From the NCBI GenBank assembly GCA_016183985.1, contig JACPDN010000004.1:62001-126000 (forward strand): a DNA stretch of 64,000 nucleotides, written 5' to 3'. The notes beneath the pieces were generated by a model. The model ran no database searches. It was not told the DNA's origin and worked only from the letters and a program-made list of their open reading frames with translations. Made by a program: the position numbers and the translations under genes. Positions 1-7,824 of this stretch are shown piece by piece (the stretch's first letter is position 1; every line of letters starts with the position of its first letter). This DNA is from Pseudomonadota bacterium (GTDB lineage Bacteria; Pseudomonadota; Alphaproteobacteria; Dongiales; Dongiaceae).

Positions 1-731
1 GCCTGGTGGCATTTGAGATAGGCGTGATCGAGGGCGGCGAAGTACCAGAGGAGTACGGGAAGCGCGATCACATAGCTGACTTTCCCGACAAAGACATGAA
101 CGACGCCAACTGCGAGGCCACCAATAGCGCCGATGCTGACGCCAATCGCGAAGACCATGAACAAGAGCTCCCGCAGCTGTCCTTTTGTCATGCGCCAAGT
201 GGCTGCTGGCGACGTCGGGCGGCCGTTTGCGAAGATGTCGATCGGCCACAACAGCAGGCGTAGGCGCAACCAGCTCAAGGCAAGCCACAGCAACAGACAC
301 AGGCCGAGGGTTTTAAAGCTCGTAGCATAATAGATTCTATCACCGACCTGATTCACGATCGGATCGTAGCTTTGGATGAAAGATTGCAGGGGCTCCAGGA
401 GTTTGGACGTGCTGAGGAGGGCCCAGGAAAGCGTCGCAAATGCCATTAACGCGAACGACTGTCCGCGCAAGCGGTCGCGCCACGACGATTGCGGCGCCCG
501 TAACAGGCCCAGCCAGTTCCATTCGAAAAGGCCGATGGCTATCCAAAGTGGCGCTTGAGCGGCCAAACGGGCGGGATGCAAGTCGTCATAATCTGTGGCC
601 CTGTCAAATGGAAATCTGACAATGATCGCCAAGGCGACGAAGGGGAGCGTAGGCACGATGGCGCGCAAGATGAGCCGCCACAGTTTGAGCGGTGCCGTGA
701 TCGATTCCTTGGCGATGAAAAGCCCGTCCAT
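1..731 (-). CDS. Multi-pass membrane protein, partial (3' end outside window)
   Basis: An open reading frame runs leftwards from an ATG at 731-729 to the window edge without a stop, giving at least 243 residues. The reading continues from M-D-G-L-F-I-A-K through several hydrophobic stretches (around residues 25-35, 60-75, 90-105, 140-155, 185-205 and 215-235) separated by short Arg-rich loops, as in an integral inner-membrane protein. An in-frame TAA sits 11 codons before the ATG, so the N-terminus is close to this point; a GTG four codons earlier is the alternative. No family is recognised. It lies 58 bases downstream of the DUF2062 gene on the same strand and could share its transcript. Confidence 0.7.
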   Translation of the reverse strand, partial: MDGLFIAKESITAPLKLWRLILRAIVPTLPFVALAIIVRFPFDRATDYDDLHPARLAAQAPLWIAIGLFEWNWLGLLRAPQSSWRDRLRGQSFALMAFATLSWALLSTSKLLEPLQSFIQSYDPIVNQVGDRIYYATSFKTLGLCLLLWLALSWLRLRLLLWPIDIFANGRPTSPAATWRMTKGQLRELLFMVFAIGVSIGAIGGLAVGVVHVFVGKVSYVIALPVLLWYFAALDHAYLKCHQ

Positions 732-789
732 CGATGTCCGCACTTTAAAGTCGAATGATTTTTGAGATTATGCGCCCGGATGTCGGCGG

Positions 790-1386
790 TCAATGTGCGG
801 CCAGTTTGTTCACCACCCGCGCCCGTCGCGCCGCCTTCTCGCGCCGATACGCCTCGACGAATTTGAGGCTCCCCCAATACCCCAAGCCGCCAACCAAGGC
901 AGCCCAGGGGATGGAACCCACCAGCATGGTGAGGCCCCAGTCTTCGAGGAGGATCTTCGTCAGCAGCTCGATATCCTGCAGCAGGGTGTGGTTGCCGTCG
1001 TGGAGGTCGCGGGCGAGGAGGGCGAAATCGGCGTAGCCGGAGAAGTGCCCCCAATGGCCGAACATCAGCTGCCCGGTGACATAGAGCAGGTAATAGATCG
1101 GCAAGGCGGTCAGCGGGTTCGAGGCCCAGGTCCACGCCAAGGCCAGGATCAGGCTGAAATGGAGCTTGGGCGCGCGCACCGTCACCGCCCAGAGGGCGCC
1201 GGCGATGATCGTGTGCAGCCCGATAGTCGGCGTGAAGGCGAGGATGAGACCCAGCGCCGTGCCGCGTGCCGCGAATTCCGGCGGGTGATGCGAGCGCAGT
1301 AGCGGCAGCATGAAGCGGTAGCGCAGCAGGCGGTAAAACCCGCTGCGGCCCCGGCTGCTATGATGGCGGTGCTTGGCGGCGCTCAC
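790..1386 (-). CDS. DUF2062 family membrane protein (copy 1)
   Basis: About 198 residues with the DUF2062 pattern: an Arg-rich start (L-R-Y-R-F), the segment R-G-T-A-L-G-L-I-L-A-F-T-P-T-I-G, a W-T-W-A-S-N-P-L-T motif near the middle, and a C-terminal hydrophobic hairpin ending in a basic tail. Two or more membrane segments are visible. The molecular role of DUF2062 is not established. I start it at a GTG at 1386-1384 whose last bases overlap the TGA of the glutamine synthetase gene (GTGA overlap), because the two sister copies at 2884-3510 and 3529-4062 begin at the equivalent place. Longer upstream starts would run into the synthetase gene. The overlap implies translational coupling. Confidence 0.8.
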   Translation of the reverse strand: MSAAKHRHHSSRGRSGFYRLLRYRFMLPLLRSHHPPEFAARGTALGLILAFTPTIGLHTIIAGALWAVTVRAPKLHFSLILALAWTWASNPLTALPIYYLLYVTGQLMFGHWGHFSGYADFALLARDLHDGNHTLLQDIELLTKILLEDWGLTMLVGSIPWAALVGGLGYWGSLKFVEAYRREKAARRARVVNKLAAH

Positions 1387-2810
1387 AGATACCAGTCGTA
1401 TTCCCGTGGGGAAATGGCGTCGTAGAACTTCTCGAGCTCGGCGCGCCGTGCATCGACATAGAGGTCGAGGCATTCCTTCTCGATATATTTCGGCAGGATC
1501 TTCGCCTTTGAAAGATGCTCGATCGCCGCGCCGAATTTGAAGGGAATGCGCGGATCGGCGGGACGGGCAAAATCGCCTTTCTCCGCAGCGGCACCCGGAT
1601 CGATCTCGTTCTCGATGCCATAGGCAATGCCGGCAAGGATCGCCGCCATGGCAAGGTAGGGATTGGCATCGGCGCCGGCAACACGGTGCTCGATGCGCCG
1701 CGCCTTGGGCCCGCCGGCGGGAATCCGGAACGCCACCGTGCGATTGTTATGGCCCCATTCCGGGCTCATCGGCACATTGGCACCGGGCACATAGCGGCGG
1801 CTGGCATTCGGATTGGCGCCGAAGATCGCCATGGCTTCGGCCATCGTCGCCTGCAGTCCGCCGATGGCATGGCGCATCAAGGCCTCGCCCTTCGCCCCCG
1901 TCTCGCCGAAGAGATTCTTGCCGCCCTTGTCGATGAGGCTCACATGCACATGCATGCCGCTGCCGGCAGCATTGAGGAAGGGCTTCGACATAAAGGTCGC
2001 GTTGTAGCCGAGCTGGCGCGCCGTCCCTTTGACGCAGCGCTTCAGCAGCACCGCATTGTCGCAGGCCGCGACCGCGTCCGCCTGGTGCTTCAGATTGATC
2101 TCGAACTGCCCCGGCGAATATTCGGTGATGGCGGCCGAGGCCGGGATGGCTTGCGCCTCGGCATTGGCGGCAGCAGCCCGGATGAAGGTCGCATAGGCGT
2201 CGAGATCGTCCATGCTATAGGGCTGCTTCGACGTCTCAATGAGCCCCGTCACCGGATTCTTCGGCGGCATCGGCGTGCCAACCGCATCGCGCGCGGGGTC
2301 GAGCAAATAGAATTCCAGCTCTACCGCCACCATCGGAATGACACCCAGCTTTTCAAGGCGCTTGCACGTGCCTTGGAGTGCCGCACGCGGGCAGTATTTC
2401 GACGGGTTGCCGGCATTGCTCTCACCCTTGATGAAGGGATCGTTCATCTGCAGCAGAACCTGCGCCGTCGGATGATCGGCCCAGGGCACGGGGGCGAGGC
2501 GCCCCGGGATCGGATGCGCCGTGCCGTCGGGATCGCCCATCGCCTCGGACCGTCCGCCGGGATCGAGATCGTCGCCGGTGGGATCGAGGAACAGCAGGCA
2601 GCGCGGCATTTCGACGCCGCTCTCCCAGATCTTCTTCGCCTCGGCCACGGGGAAACGCTTGCCGCGCAGGAAACCGTTCATGTCATGGACGAAGACGTCG
2701 ACCTCGGATGTCTTCGGATAGCGTTTCAAGAAGGCGTCGAACTCATTGCTGTTCCTGCTCGTCGCACTCTTCTTCGTCGCCGCATTCTTCTTTGCCGCGC
2801 TATGGGCCAT
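1383..2810 (-). CDS. Glutamine synthetase-like ligase (PuuA / gamma-glutamyl amine synthetase type)
   Basis: About 475 residues, the length of the type I/PuuA group. After an Ala/Lys-rich leader come the beta-grasp N-domain (D-V-F-V-H-D-M-N-G) and the catalytic barrel, with the V-E-L-E-F metal-binding motif, G-M-H-V-H-V-S-L, and N-R-T-V-A-F-R-I-P followed by R-R-I-E-H-R. These ligate an amine to glutamate using ATP. The R-I-E-H-R block and the absence of a clear adenylylation loop fit the gamma-glutamylputrescine synthetase/GlnT-like branch rather than assimilatory GlnA, but the amine substrate cannot be read from sequence. I prefer the ATG at 2810 (M-A-H-S-A-A-K-K) to a TTG at 2828. The downstream DUF2062 gene overlaps it by four bases. 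Confidence 0.85.
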   Translation of the reverse strand: MAHSAAKKNAATKKSATSRNSNEFDAFLKRYPKTSEVDVFVHDMNGFLRGKRFPVAEAKKIWESGVEMPRCLLFLDPTGDDLDPGGRSEAMGDPDGTAHPIPGRLAPVPWADHPTAQVLLQMNDPFIKGESNAGNPSKYCPRAALQGTCKRLEKLGVIPMVAVELEFYLLDPARDAVGTPMPPKNPVTGLIETSKQPYSMDDLDAYATFIRAAAANAEAQAIPASAAITEYSPGQFEINLKHQADAVAACDNAVLLKRCVKGTARQLGYNATFMSKPFLNAAGSGMHVHVSLIDKGGKNLFGETGAKGEALMRHAIGGLQATMAEAMAIFGANPNASRRYVPGANVPMSPEWGHNNRTVAFRIPAGGPKARRIEHRVAGADANPYLAMAAILAGIAYGIENEIDPGAAAEKGDFARPADPRIPFKFGAAIEHLSKAKILPKYIEKECLDLYVDARRAELEKFYDAISPREYDWYL

Positions 2811-2883
2811 GATGGTTAATACTCGCAAGTTGAACCAGCGCGACCCTAGCCACAGCGTCGCGTTGAATCAAGCCGGGCCGGCT

Positions 2884-3510
2884 TCACGGCAAAGGATGCG
2901 TGCGGCGATGGCGTTTCTTCATCCGCTCAGCGCGCGCATGGCGATAGGCATGCACGAATTTGAGGCTGTAGCGATAGCCGAGCCAGCCCAAGCCGATCGC
3001 CCAGGGGAGCGATCCCACCAGCATGGTGACACCCCAATCGAGGATGAGCACGCGTGCCAGCGCTTGCATCTGCTCGAGCCCGGAGAGATTGGCGGTGAAG
3101 ATGCCATCCCACATCGCCCGGAAATCGGCAAAGCCCGCGAGTCGTTGCCAGTGACCGAACATGATCTGCCCGGTGAGATAGAAGACGTAATAGCAGGGGA
3201 TGGCGGTAAAGGCGTTGGTGACCCAGGTCCAGGCGATGGCGAGGATCAGATTGAAATCCCAACGCGGGCTGCGGCGCGCCAGGAACCAGGTGACGAGCAC
3301 CAGCGGCATCTGGACGCCGACCGACGGCGTAAAGGCCCAAAAGAGGCCCACAAAGGAACCACGCGCGGCATGTTCGGGCGAATGACGGCTGCGCATCAGG
3401 GGAACGGCAAAGCGATAGCGCAGCATGCGCCGCAGCCGTTGTTGGAATGCGTGTCGGAAAGCTCTGGGGGCCATGTCGCGGTTTCGGTCAGCCTGCTTGC
3501 TGGCAATCAT
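2884..3510 (-). CDS. DUF2062 family membrane protein (copy 2)
   Basis: 208 residues with the same architecture as the copies at 790-1386 and 3529-4062: a basic N-terminus, L-R-Y-R-F-A-V-P-L-M-R, then R-G-S-F-V-G-L-F-W-A-F-T-P-S-V-G-V-Q and W-T-W-V-T-N-A-F-T, and a C-terminal membrane hairpin with an Arg/His-rich tail. It starts 18 bases after the stop of copy 3, with AGGG upstream of the ATG; an internal ATG at 3474 is the alternative. Function is unknown for the family. The order copy 3, copy 2, ligase, copy 1 on one strand suggests a single locus built by duplication. Confidence 0.8.
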   Translation of the reverse strand: MIASKQADRNRDMAPRAFRHAFQQRLRRMLRYRFAVPLMRSRHSPEHAARGSFVGLFWAFTPSVGVQMPLVLVTWFLARRSPRWDFNLILAIAWTWVTNAFTAIPCYYVFYLTGQIMFGHWQRLAGFADFRAMWDGIFTANLSGLEQMQALARVLILDWGVTMLVGSLPWAIGLGWLGYRYSLKFVHAYRHARAERMKKRHRRTHPLP

Positions 3511-3528
3511 GGCGCCCTATTTGGGCAA

Positions 3529-4062
3529 TCAGCCTTGCCGTGGCAAGGGTTGGCGATGCCGCAGATACGAGATGGCCGCGACATATCCCAGGATCGCCAT
3601 GATGACCGCCCAGGGCAGGGCCCCGAGCCACAGGGTAGCGCCCCAATCCCGCAAGGCCATCACCGCCCGTTCGCCCCAATCGAGATTGCTGGACAGAAGC
3701 GGTGCCCAGGCGGCACGGAACATCGTAAAGCTCAGGAGACTGCCAAGATCGCCCTGCAGCAAGCGGCCGGTCAGATAGAAGCCGAAATAGAGCGGCAGGG
3801 TCACCAGCGCATTGGTGAGCCAGGTCCAGCCCAGGCCGATCACCAGGGTGAAATCGGCCTTGAGCACATGGCGGGCGGCAAGCCAGGTGGCGAAGACCAA
3901 CGGCATGCGCAGCCCGAAGGTCGGCGTGAAAGCCCAGAAGAGGCCGACCGCGGTGGCGCGGGCCGCCAGTTCCGGATGCCGCCGTCCGCGCAGAAGCGGT
4001 ACCAGAAAGGCAAGGCGCAGCCACCTCTGCAGGCGGTCGAATATGCTGGTCGCATGTCGCAT
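3529..4062 (-). CDS. DUF2062 family membrane protein (copy 3)
   Basis: 177 residues. Conserved blocks are L-R-L-A-F-L-V-P-L-L-R-G, R-A-T-A-V-G-L-F-W-A-F-T-P-T-F-G, G-W-T-W-L-T-N-A-L-V-T-L-P and a final hydrophobic hairpin. It is the shortest copy, lacking most of the basic C-terminal tail of the others. It is first in the minus-strand series of four genes running to position 790. No function is assigned. The three copies are clearly related but differ at many positions, so the duplication is not recent. Confidence 0.8.
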   Translation of the reverse strand: MRHATSIFDRLQRWLRLAFLVPLLRGRRHPELAARATAVGLFWAFTPTFGLRMPLVFATWLAARHVLKADFTLVIGLGWTWLTNALVTLPLYFGFYLTGRLLQGDLGSLLSFTMFRAAWAPLLSSNLDWGERAVMALRDWGATLWLGALPWAVIMAILGYVAAISYLRHRQPLPRQG

Positions 4063-4123
4063 CGCCCCGATCTATGGAGGGCGATGATGACAGGCTTATG
4101 TCAGCAAGAATGCGTGCGCGAAT

Positions 4124-4573
4124 TCATGCTGCCAGATGATCGTCGATCAGCTTGGCAAGCTTCTGCACCGGCACATTGGTGAGATCCTTGTCGATCTGGT
4201 GGGTGATCGCCTTCTGCGCTGCGGCCGGCAGGATCTTGCGCAGATGGCCCAGGGCCTTGGGTGGTGCGACGAGGATGACGGCATCGCACAGCCCGGCTTC
4301 GAGGGCGGCGGTGAGGCGTTCTGCGACCTGGTCGAGGAAGCGTGTCTCCTCCAGTTCGTGCGCGTCGGTGCGCGGGGTGAAAGCGGCGGTTCCCGTGCCG
4401 GCGCTGGGCTGCATGCGGCCGGGCTTGTCGCTCCAGATCTCGCGCGAGCGCGGATCGTCATGGGCAAGGGCGAAAGTCGGGTCAGCCTGCGGCAAGCTGT
4501 GCGGACCCTCGTAGTGATAGGCCTGGGCCTGCTTGCCGTCAGCCACCAGCAGCCATTGCTTGCGATGTTTCAT
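4124..4573 (-). CDS. Host attachment family protein
   Basis: 149 residues resembling the family annotated as protein required for attachment to host cells. The signs are the opening K-Q-W-L-L-V-A-D-G-K-Q-A, a middle segment with H-E-L-E-E-T-R-F-L-D-Q-V-A-E-R-L, and the C-terminal D-A-V-I-L-V-A-P-P-K-A-L-G-H-L-R-K followed by I-D-K-D-L-T-N. The fold is similar to translation release-factor-like domains and the protein is predicted cytoplasmic, so the attachment name rests on plant-associated homologues rather than direct mechanism. A GGAG ribosome site lies 8 bases before the ATG. It is not obviously linked to its neighbours. Confidence 0.8.
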   Translation of the reverse strand: MKHRKQWLLVADGKQAQAYHYEGPHSLPQADPTFALAHDDPRSREIWSDKPGRMQPSAGTGTAAFTPRTDAHELEETRFLDQVAERLTAALEAGLCDAVILVAPPKALGHLRKILPAAAQKAITHQIDKDLTNVPVQKLAKLIDDHLAA

Positions 4574-4671
4574 GGCATTCTCCTTCGCCTCTACCAGAAG
4601 TGAAACCGGGCCCGCGTCGGCGGTTCCCCCGGTTCGACCGGTAGGGATAGCGGCGCCGACTGATGATGCAA

Positions 4672-5334
4672 TCAGGCGCCTTGCGCCTTCAGGCGGTCAA
4701 TAAGGTTTGTGGCGGTCGTGCCGATATGTCGCGCCAGCAATTCGCGGGCCCCGGGGATATCTCGGGCGCGGCAGGCGTCGACCAGCGCACGGTGCTCGCG
4801 GTAGCCGCGAGCCCGGCCGGCTTGCGTCAGGGCGATTTCCAGCCGCAGATAGCGGTCGATATTGTCATGAATGCGGCGCAGCAGCTTCATGGTGACCGGC
4901 CGGTCCGCCGGCTGGTACATCGCTTCGTGAAGCTGCCAGTTGAGCTCGCCCCAGCGCTTCAAGCCGTCTGGCCCCATGCTGTCGTCGATCAGCCGGTCGA
5001 GCAGGGCGAAATCAGCGGTGGTGAGGCGCGGGATGGCGCGCGTCAGCAGCCCGTCCTCCAGCACCTGGCGCAGTTCGAACAGCTCCTCGACCTCTTGCGC
5101 CGAAAGCGGGGCCACCACGGCGCCCTTATGCGCCACCAATGTCACAAAGCCTTCGGCAGCCAGCTGCGACAGCGCTTCACGCAAGGGGATGCGGCTGACG
5201 CCTAATTCCTTGGCGACATGCTCCTGCCGGATCGGCTCGCCCGCGACCAGGCGGCCGCCAAGGATGCGTCCGCGCAGAACCGCGGCCACTTCCTCGGCCA
5301 TGGTGCGCTTCTGGATGATTGCGTCGTCCGCCAT
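4672..5334 (-). CDS. GntR family regulator, FCD (FadR) subgroup
   Basis: About 220 residues. The N-terminal winged helix spans roughly residues 5-75, with the GntR signature Q-E-H-V-A-K-E-L-G-V-S-R-I-P-L-R-E-A-L-S and the wing G-F-V-T-L-V-A-H-K-G-A. The C-terminal all-helical FCD domain carries candidate metal ligands: His in N-W-Q-L-H-E-A, His in R-E-H-R-A-L-V-D-A and His in L-L-A-R-H. I start at the ATG at 5334 because GAGG precedes it; an ATG at 5373 is possible, and earlier starts run into the operator-like palindrome at 5434-5449. FCD regulators usually respond to small organic acids. No catabolic operon adjoins it, so its target is unclear beyond likely self-control. Confidence 0.85.
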   Translation of the reverse strand: MADDAIIQKRTMAEEVAAVLRGRILGGRLVAGEPIRQEHVAKELGVSRIPLREALSQLAAEGFVTLVAHKGAVVAPLSAQEVEELFELRQVLEDGLLTRAIPRLTTADFALLDRLIDDSMGPDGLKRWGELNWQLHEAMYQPADRPVTMKLLRRIHDNIDRYLRLEIALTQAGRARGYREHRALVDACRARDIPGARELLARHIGTTATNLIDRLKAQGA

Positions 5335-5433
5335 TGTCGCCTCGGCCCGCTCCGGCCCCTTATTCAACGCCATATGCGCTTGTGCCCGGCAGACTCGCCG
5401 CCGGGCAAGGAGGATAGTGCTGATCGGTGTTGA

Positions 5434-5449
5434 ATATTGTATACAGTAT
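5434..5449. promoter_or_regulatory. Palindromic operator candidate for the GntR/FCD regulator
   Basis: ATATTGTATACAGTAT is a 16-bp inverted repeat centred on GTATAC with one mismatched pair. It lies about 100 bases upstream of the regulator start, between that gene and the preceding cyclase gene, in the most AT-rich part of the gap. FCD-type GntR proteins commonly bind short palindromes of the TTGTATACAA kind, so self-regulation is a reasonable inference. Confidence 0.55.
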
Positions 5450-5504
5450 AAATATGGAAAATTCAAGCTCTTATTTGTCGGCATCGCATCAAGAGGCACG
5501 CACT

Positions 5505-7079
5505 TTATCGCGGGGTCACACCGTTTCCCTGAAGCGCCTGCAGGGCCGATTGCAGGGCGGCCCGCGCCCGTGCCGCATCGGTGACGCGGGTGAGATCGAG
5601 ATGGAGGTCGAGGCCCGCCAGCTGTTCACGCAGCACCGGCACGCCGCCGCTATCGCGTAAACCGTCGACGACATAAGGCACGATCTCGCGCGAGATACCT
5701 TTCATGGTGATGGGGGCGAGCGGATGCGCCAGGATGAGATCCTGCGTCAGCGCATAAGTTTCGTAGCTCAGCACGATCTGACCGGCCTCGGCGATCGATT
5801 GCAGCCGCGCCGCCAGATTGGCCTCGGCGCCGATGATCGTATAGTCCATGCGGTCGTTGCTGCCGAAATTGCCGACATTGCAGAACCCGGTATTGATGCC
5901 CATGCGGACGATGAAGGGTTCCTCGGTTCCTTCCAGGCGCCACTTTGTCTTCAACTCGTCGAGGCGCCGCTGCATGTCGATCGCCATCCTGAGGCAGGCG
6001 CGCGCGTCTTCGGCCGCCCCCTTGCTCTCCGGGTCGCCGAAGAAGACCAGCACGGCGTCGCCGATGAACTTGTCCAGCGTGCCGCCATGCCGCTGGGCGA
6101 TGACTGACATCTCGGTAAGGTAGTCATTCAACATATTGGTGAGGGCCTCCGGCTGCAGCCGCTCGGCCGTCGCCGTGAAATCCTTGATGTCGGAAAAGAA
6201 GATGGTGAGCCGCTTGCGTTCGGTGTGGACCACCACGTCGCGCTGCCCGCTGAAAATGCTCTTGTAGATCTGCGGGGACAGATAGCGCGAGATCTTCATC
6301 GAAACCGATGCAAGGAAGGCATTGGCGGTCTCGAGATCGCGATTGATCCCGCGGATGGTCCGTGCCTGCTGGCGCTGCATCAGGACGAAGCCCAGGCCGA
6401 CCGCGCCGACAAAGATGAAATAGGCGAGCAGATATTTGAAGGCGAAGATCGAGCCGGCCAGCGATTGGGTGATGATGATCTCCTGGATGCCGCGCACGTC
6501 GCCCACCTTCCAATCCGTCTTGGGGCTGTCGGGGTGGCTGTTGTGGCATTTGACGCAGGCTGCGCCCATGATCACGGGCGTCACCAGGCGGAAGGAATCG
6601 TCGAGGCCACGCCAGGTGAAATCGGTGGCAGCACCTTCGGGATCGGCGCGCAGCTTCGCGAGCGCCGCTCGTTCGAAATCATCCATCGGATGGGCGGCGC
6701 GTCCCTTGAATGGCAGGTCCGAGACGAAACGATAAGCGATATTGGCCTGCTTCTCGGCGATGACGCGACCAAGCTCCAGCGACAGGGTGGCGGGGATAGG
6801 GATGGCGCCGGGAATCGTTTCGTAATTATGCGCAACCTTGGTCGTGCCGTCGCCGGCCAGAACCCGACCCACAACATTGCTGGCGTAATAGCTGCGGATA
6901 CTGCTGATAACCGAGCTGAGATCGGCGGCCTGCCGATTGAGCGACGACTTCGCCAAGGCGGTGAGGTCGAGCCAAACGGCAAGCGGCAGGCCGGCCAGCA
7001 TCACCAGGACGACGACGGCCATCAGCCAGGCACGCCCCTTGGCCGCGTCCGCCGTCGCGACGCCGGATTCGCTTGTCAT
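5505..7079 (-). CDS. Membrane adenylate/guanylate cyclase with a CxxCH (haem c) sensor domain
   Basis: About 524 residues. One N-terminal membrane helix (around 15-38) precedes an extracytoplasmic DUF3365/Tll0287-like domain containing A-C-V-K-C-H, a CxxCH haem-attachment motif. A second helix (around 220-242) leads to a class III cyclase domain. In it F-F-S-D-I-K-D-F provides the first metal-binding Asp and G-D-A-V-L-V-F-F-G the second; a later R-M-G-I-N-T-G-F and A-N-L-A-A-R-L-Q-S match cyclase conserved blocks. The likely product is cAMP made in response to redox state or a ligand at a periplasmic haem. I prefer the ATG at 7079, after a GGGGG tract, to the ATG at 7100. No immediate partner gene is visible. 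Confidence 0.85.
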   Translation of the reverse strand: MTSESGVATADAAKGRAWLMAVVVLVMLAGLPLAVWLDLTALAKSSLNRQAADLSSVISSIRSYYASNVVGRVLAGDGTTKVAHNYETIPGAIPIPATLSLELGRVIAEKQANIAYRFVSDLPFKGRAAHPMDDFERAALAKLRADPEGAATDFTWRGLDDSFRLVTPVIMGAACVKCHNSHPDSPKTDWKVGDVRGIQEIIITQSLAGSIFAFKYLLAYFIFVGAVGLGFVLMQRQQARTIRGINRDLETANAFLASVSMKISRYLSPQIYKSIFSGQRDVVVHTERKRLTIFFSDIKDFTATAERLQPEALTNMLNDYLTEMSVIAQRHGGTLDKFIGDAVLVFFGDPESKGAAEDARACLRMAIDMQRRLDELKTKWRLEGTEEPFIVRMGINTGFCNVGNFGSNDRMDYTIIGAEANLAARLQSIAEAGQIVLSYETYALTQDLILAHPLAPITMKGISREIVPYVVDGLRDSGGVPVLREQLAGLDLHLDLTRVTDAARARAALQSALQALQGNGVTPR

Positions 7080-7208
7080 TTTTGAATGCCCCCAAGCCAT
7101 TGGCGAAGCGGTGCTGCGCCATCCTGAGCGGCAATTATAAGTTTCCGACGCTACTCTCGCCAGTGATGATGCACAGAGAGAATAAGGGGCCCGATCTATC
7201 TCGCCTGC

Positions 7209-7655
7209 TTAATTGTCGCCGGTACCTTGATCCGGTGTGCCATCGTCATCGCCGGGGATGACGACCGGGGCGTTGGGATCGACAGCGGCATCATCCGAGC
7301 CCTGGTCCGGCGTGCCATCGTCATCGCCGGACTCGCCGGATTCACCGCCGTCATCGTTGCCGCCATCATCATTGCCGCTGGCATCATTGCCGCTGTGCTC
7401 GCCGCCATCATCGCTGCCGCCGCTATCGCCGCCTTCGCCGCTACCGCCCCCATCGCTATCGCCGCCACCGCCCTCGCCGCCGTCACCACCATCGGCATGG
7501 GCTGCTGATGCGGCCAACTCGCCTGCGAGGCCGCGCTCGAGACTGATCGGCGCGGATGACAATACGGCGATGAGCGCCAGGGTGGCCGCACCGCTCAGCA
7601 GCAGGCGTCGGCCAGTATGTACAACGACGGGCTCGTTCATAATTTTGCGGTTCAT
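7209..7655 (-). CDS. Secreted acidic Gly/Asp/Ser-rich low-complexity protein
   Basis: 148 residues. A basic start and hydrophobic stretch (L-L-L-S-G-A-A-T-L-A-L-I-A-V-L-S-S-A) form a signal peptide likely cut near A-S-A-A-H-A-D. The rest is almost entirely Gly, Asp, Glu and Ser (repeats such as G-G-D-G-G-E-G-G and G-N-D-D-G-G). A dozen-residue unit (D-D-D-G-T-P-D-Q-G) occurs twice near the end. A strong GGAGGA site sets the ATG at 7655. The composition suggests a disordered, very acidic periplasmic or extracellular protein that could bind divalent cations; no enzyme motif is present. It is divergent from the gene at 7825 that has a related acidic tail. Confidence 0.75.
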   Translation of the reverse strand: MNRKIMNEPVVVHTGRRLLLSGAATLALIAVLSSAPISLERGLAGELAASAAHADGGDGGEGGGGDSDGGGSGEGGDSGGSDDGGEHSGNDASGNDDGGNDDGGESGESGDDDGTPDQGSDDAAVDPNAPVVIPGDDDGTPDQGTGDN

Positions 7656-7763
7656 TATGCATTCCTCCTCAGATTTGCGCGGCCTCAGCTTTGTGCTGCA
7701 GGTCTGGCCGCTTTGACCGGGAGCAGATTAGGAAGATCCAGCTGACAGCAGGCTGAACCCGCA

Positions 7764-7780
7764 TTTAAGCTCCCTTTAAG
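7764..7780 (+). promoter_or_regulatory. Tandem TTTAAG box (OmpR/PmrA-type) with a downstream -10
   Basis: TTTAAG occurs at 7764-7769 and again at 7775-7780, five bases apart, giving the 11-base period used by OmpR-family response regulators. It matches the PmrA/QseB consensus YTTAAK-N5-YTTAAK exactly. A -10-like TAGGAT sits at 7797-7802, placing the second half-site over the -35 position, the usual layout for activation. This would put the transcript start near 7809 and supports ATG 7825 for the next gene. The natural binder is the response regulator at 8491-9147. Confidence 0.6.
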
Positions 7781-7824
7781 GTGGCTTCGGGCCTGCTAGG
7801 ATGCCGCCCATAAGAAGCCTCGAC

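Noticed and set aside
1515-2819. 434-codon plus-strand frame antisense to the glutamine synthetase gene
   Set aside because: Arg/His/Gly-rich shadow of a GC-rich gene; the opposite strand encodes a clear family protein.
2746-4182. 478-codon plus-strand frame antisense to the DUF2062 genes
   Set aside because: No family pattern; two DUF2062 genes with conserved motifs occupy the other strand.
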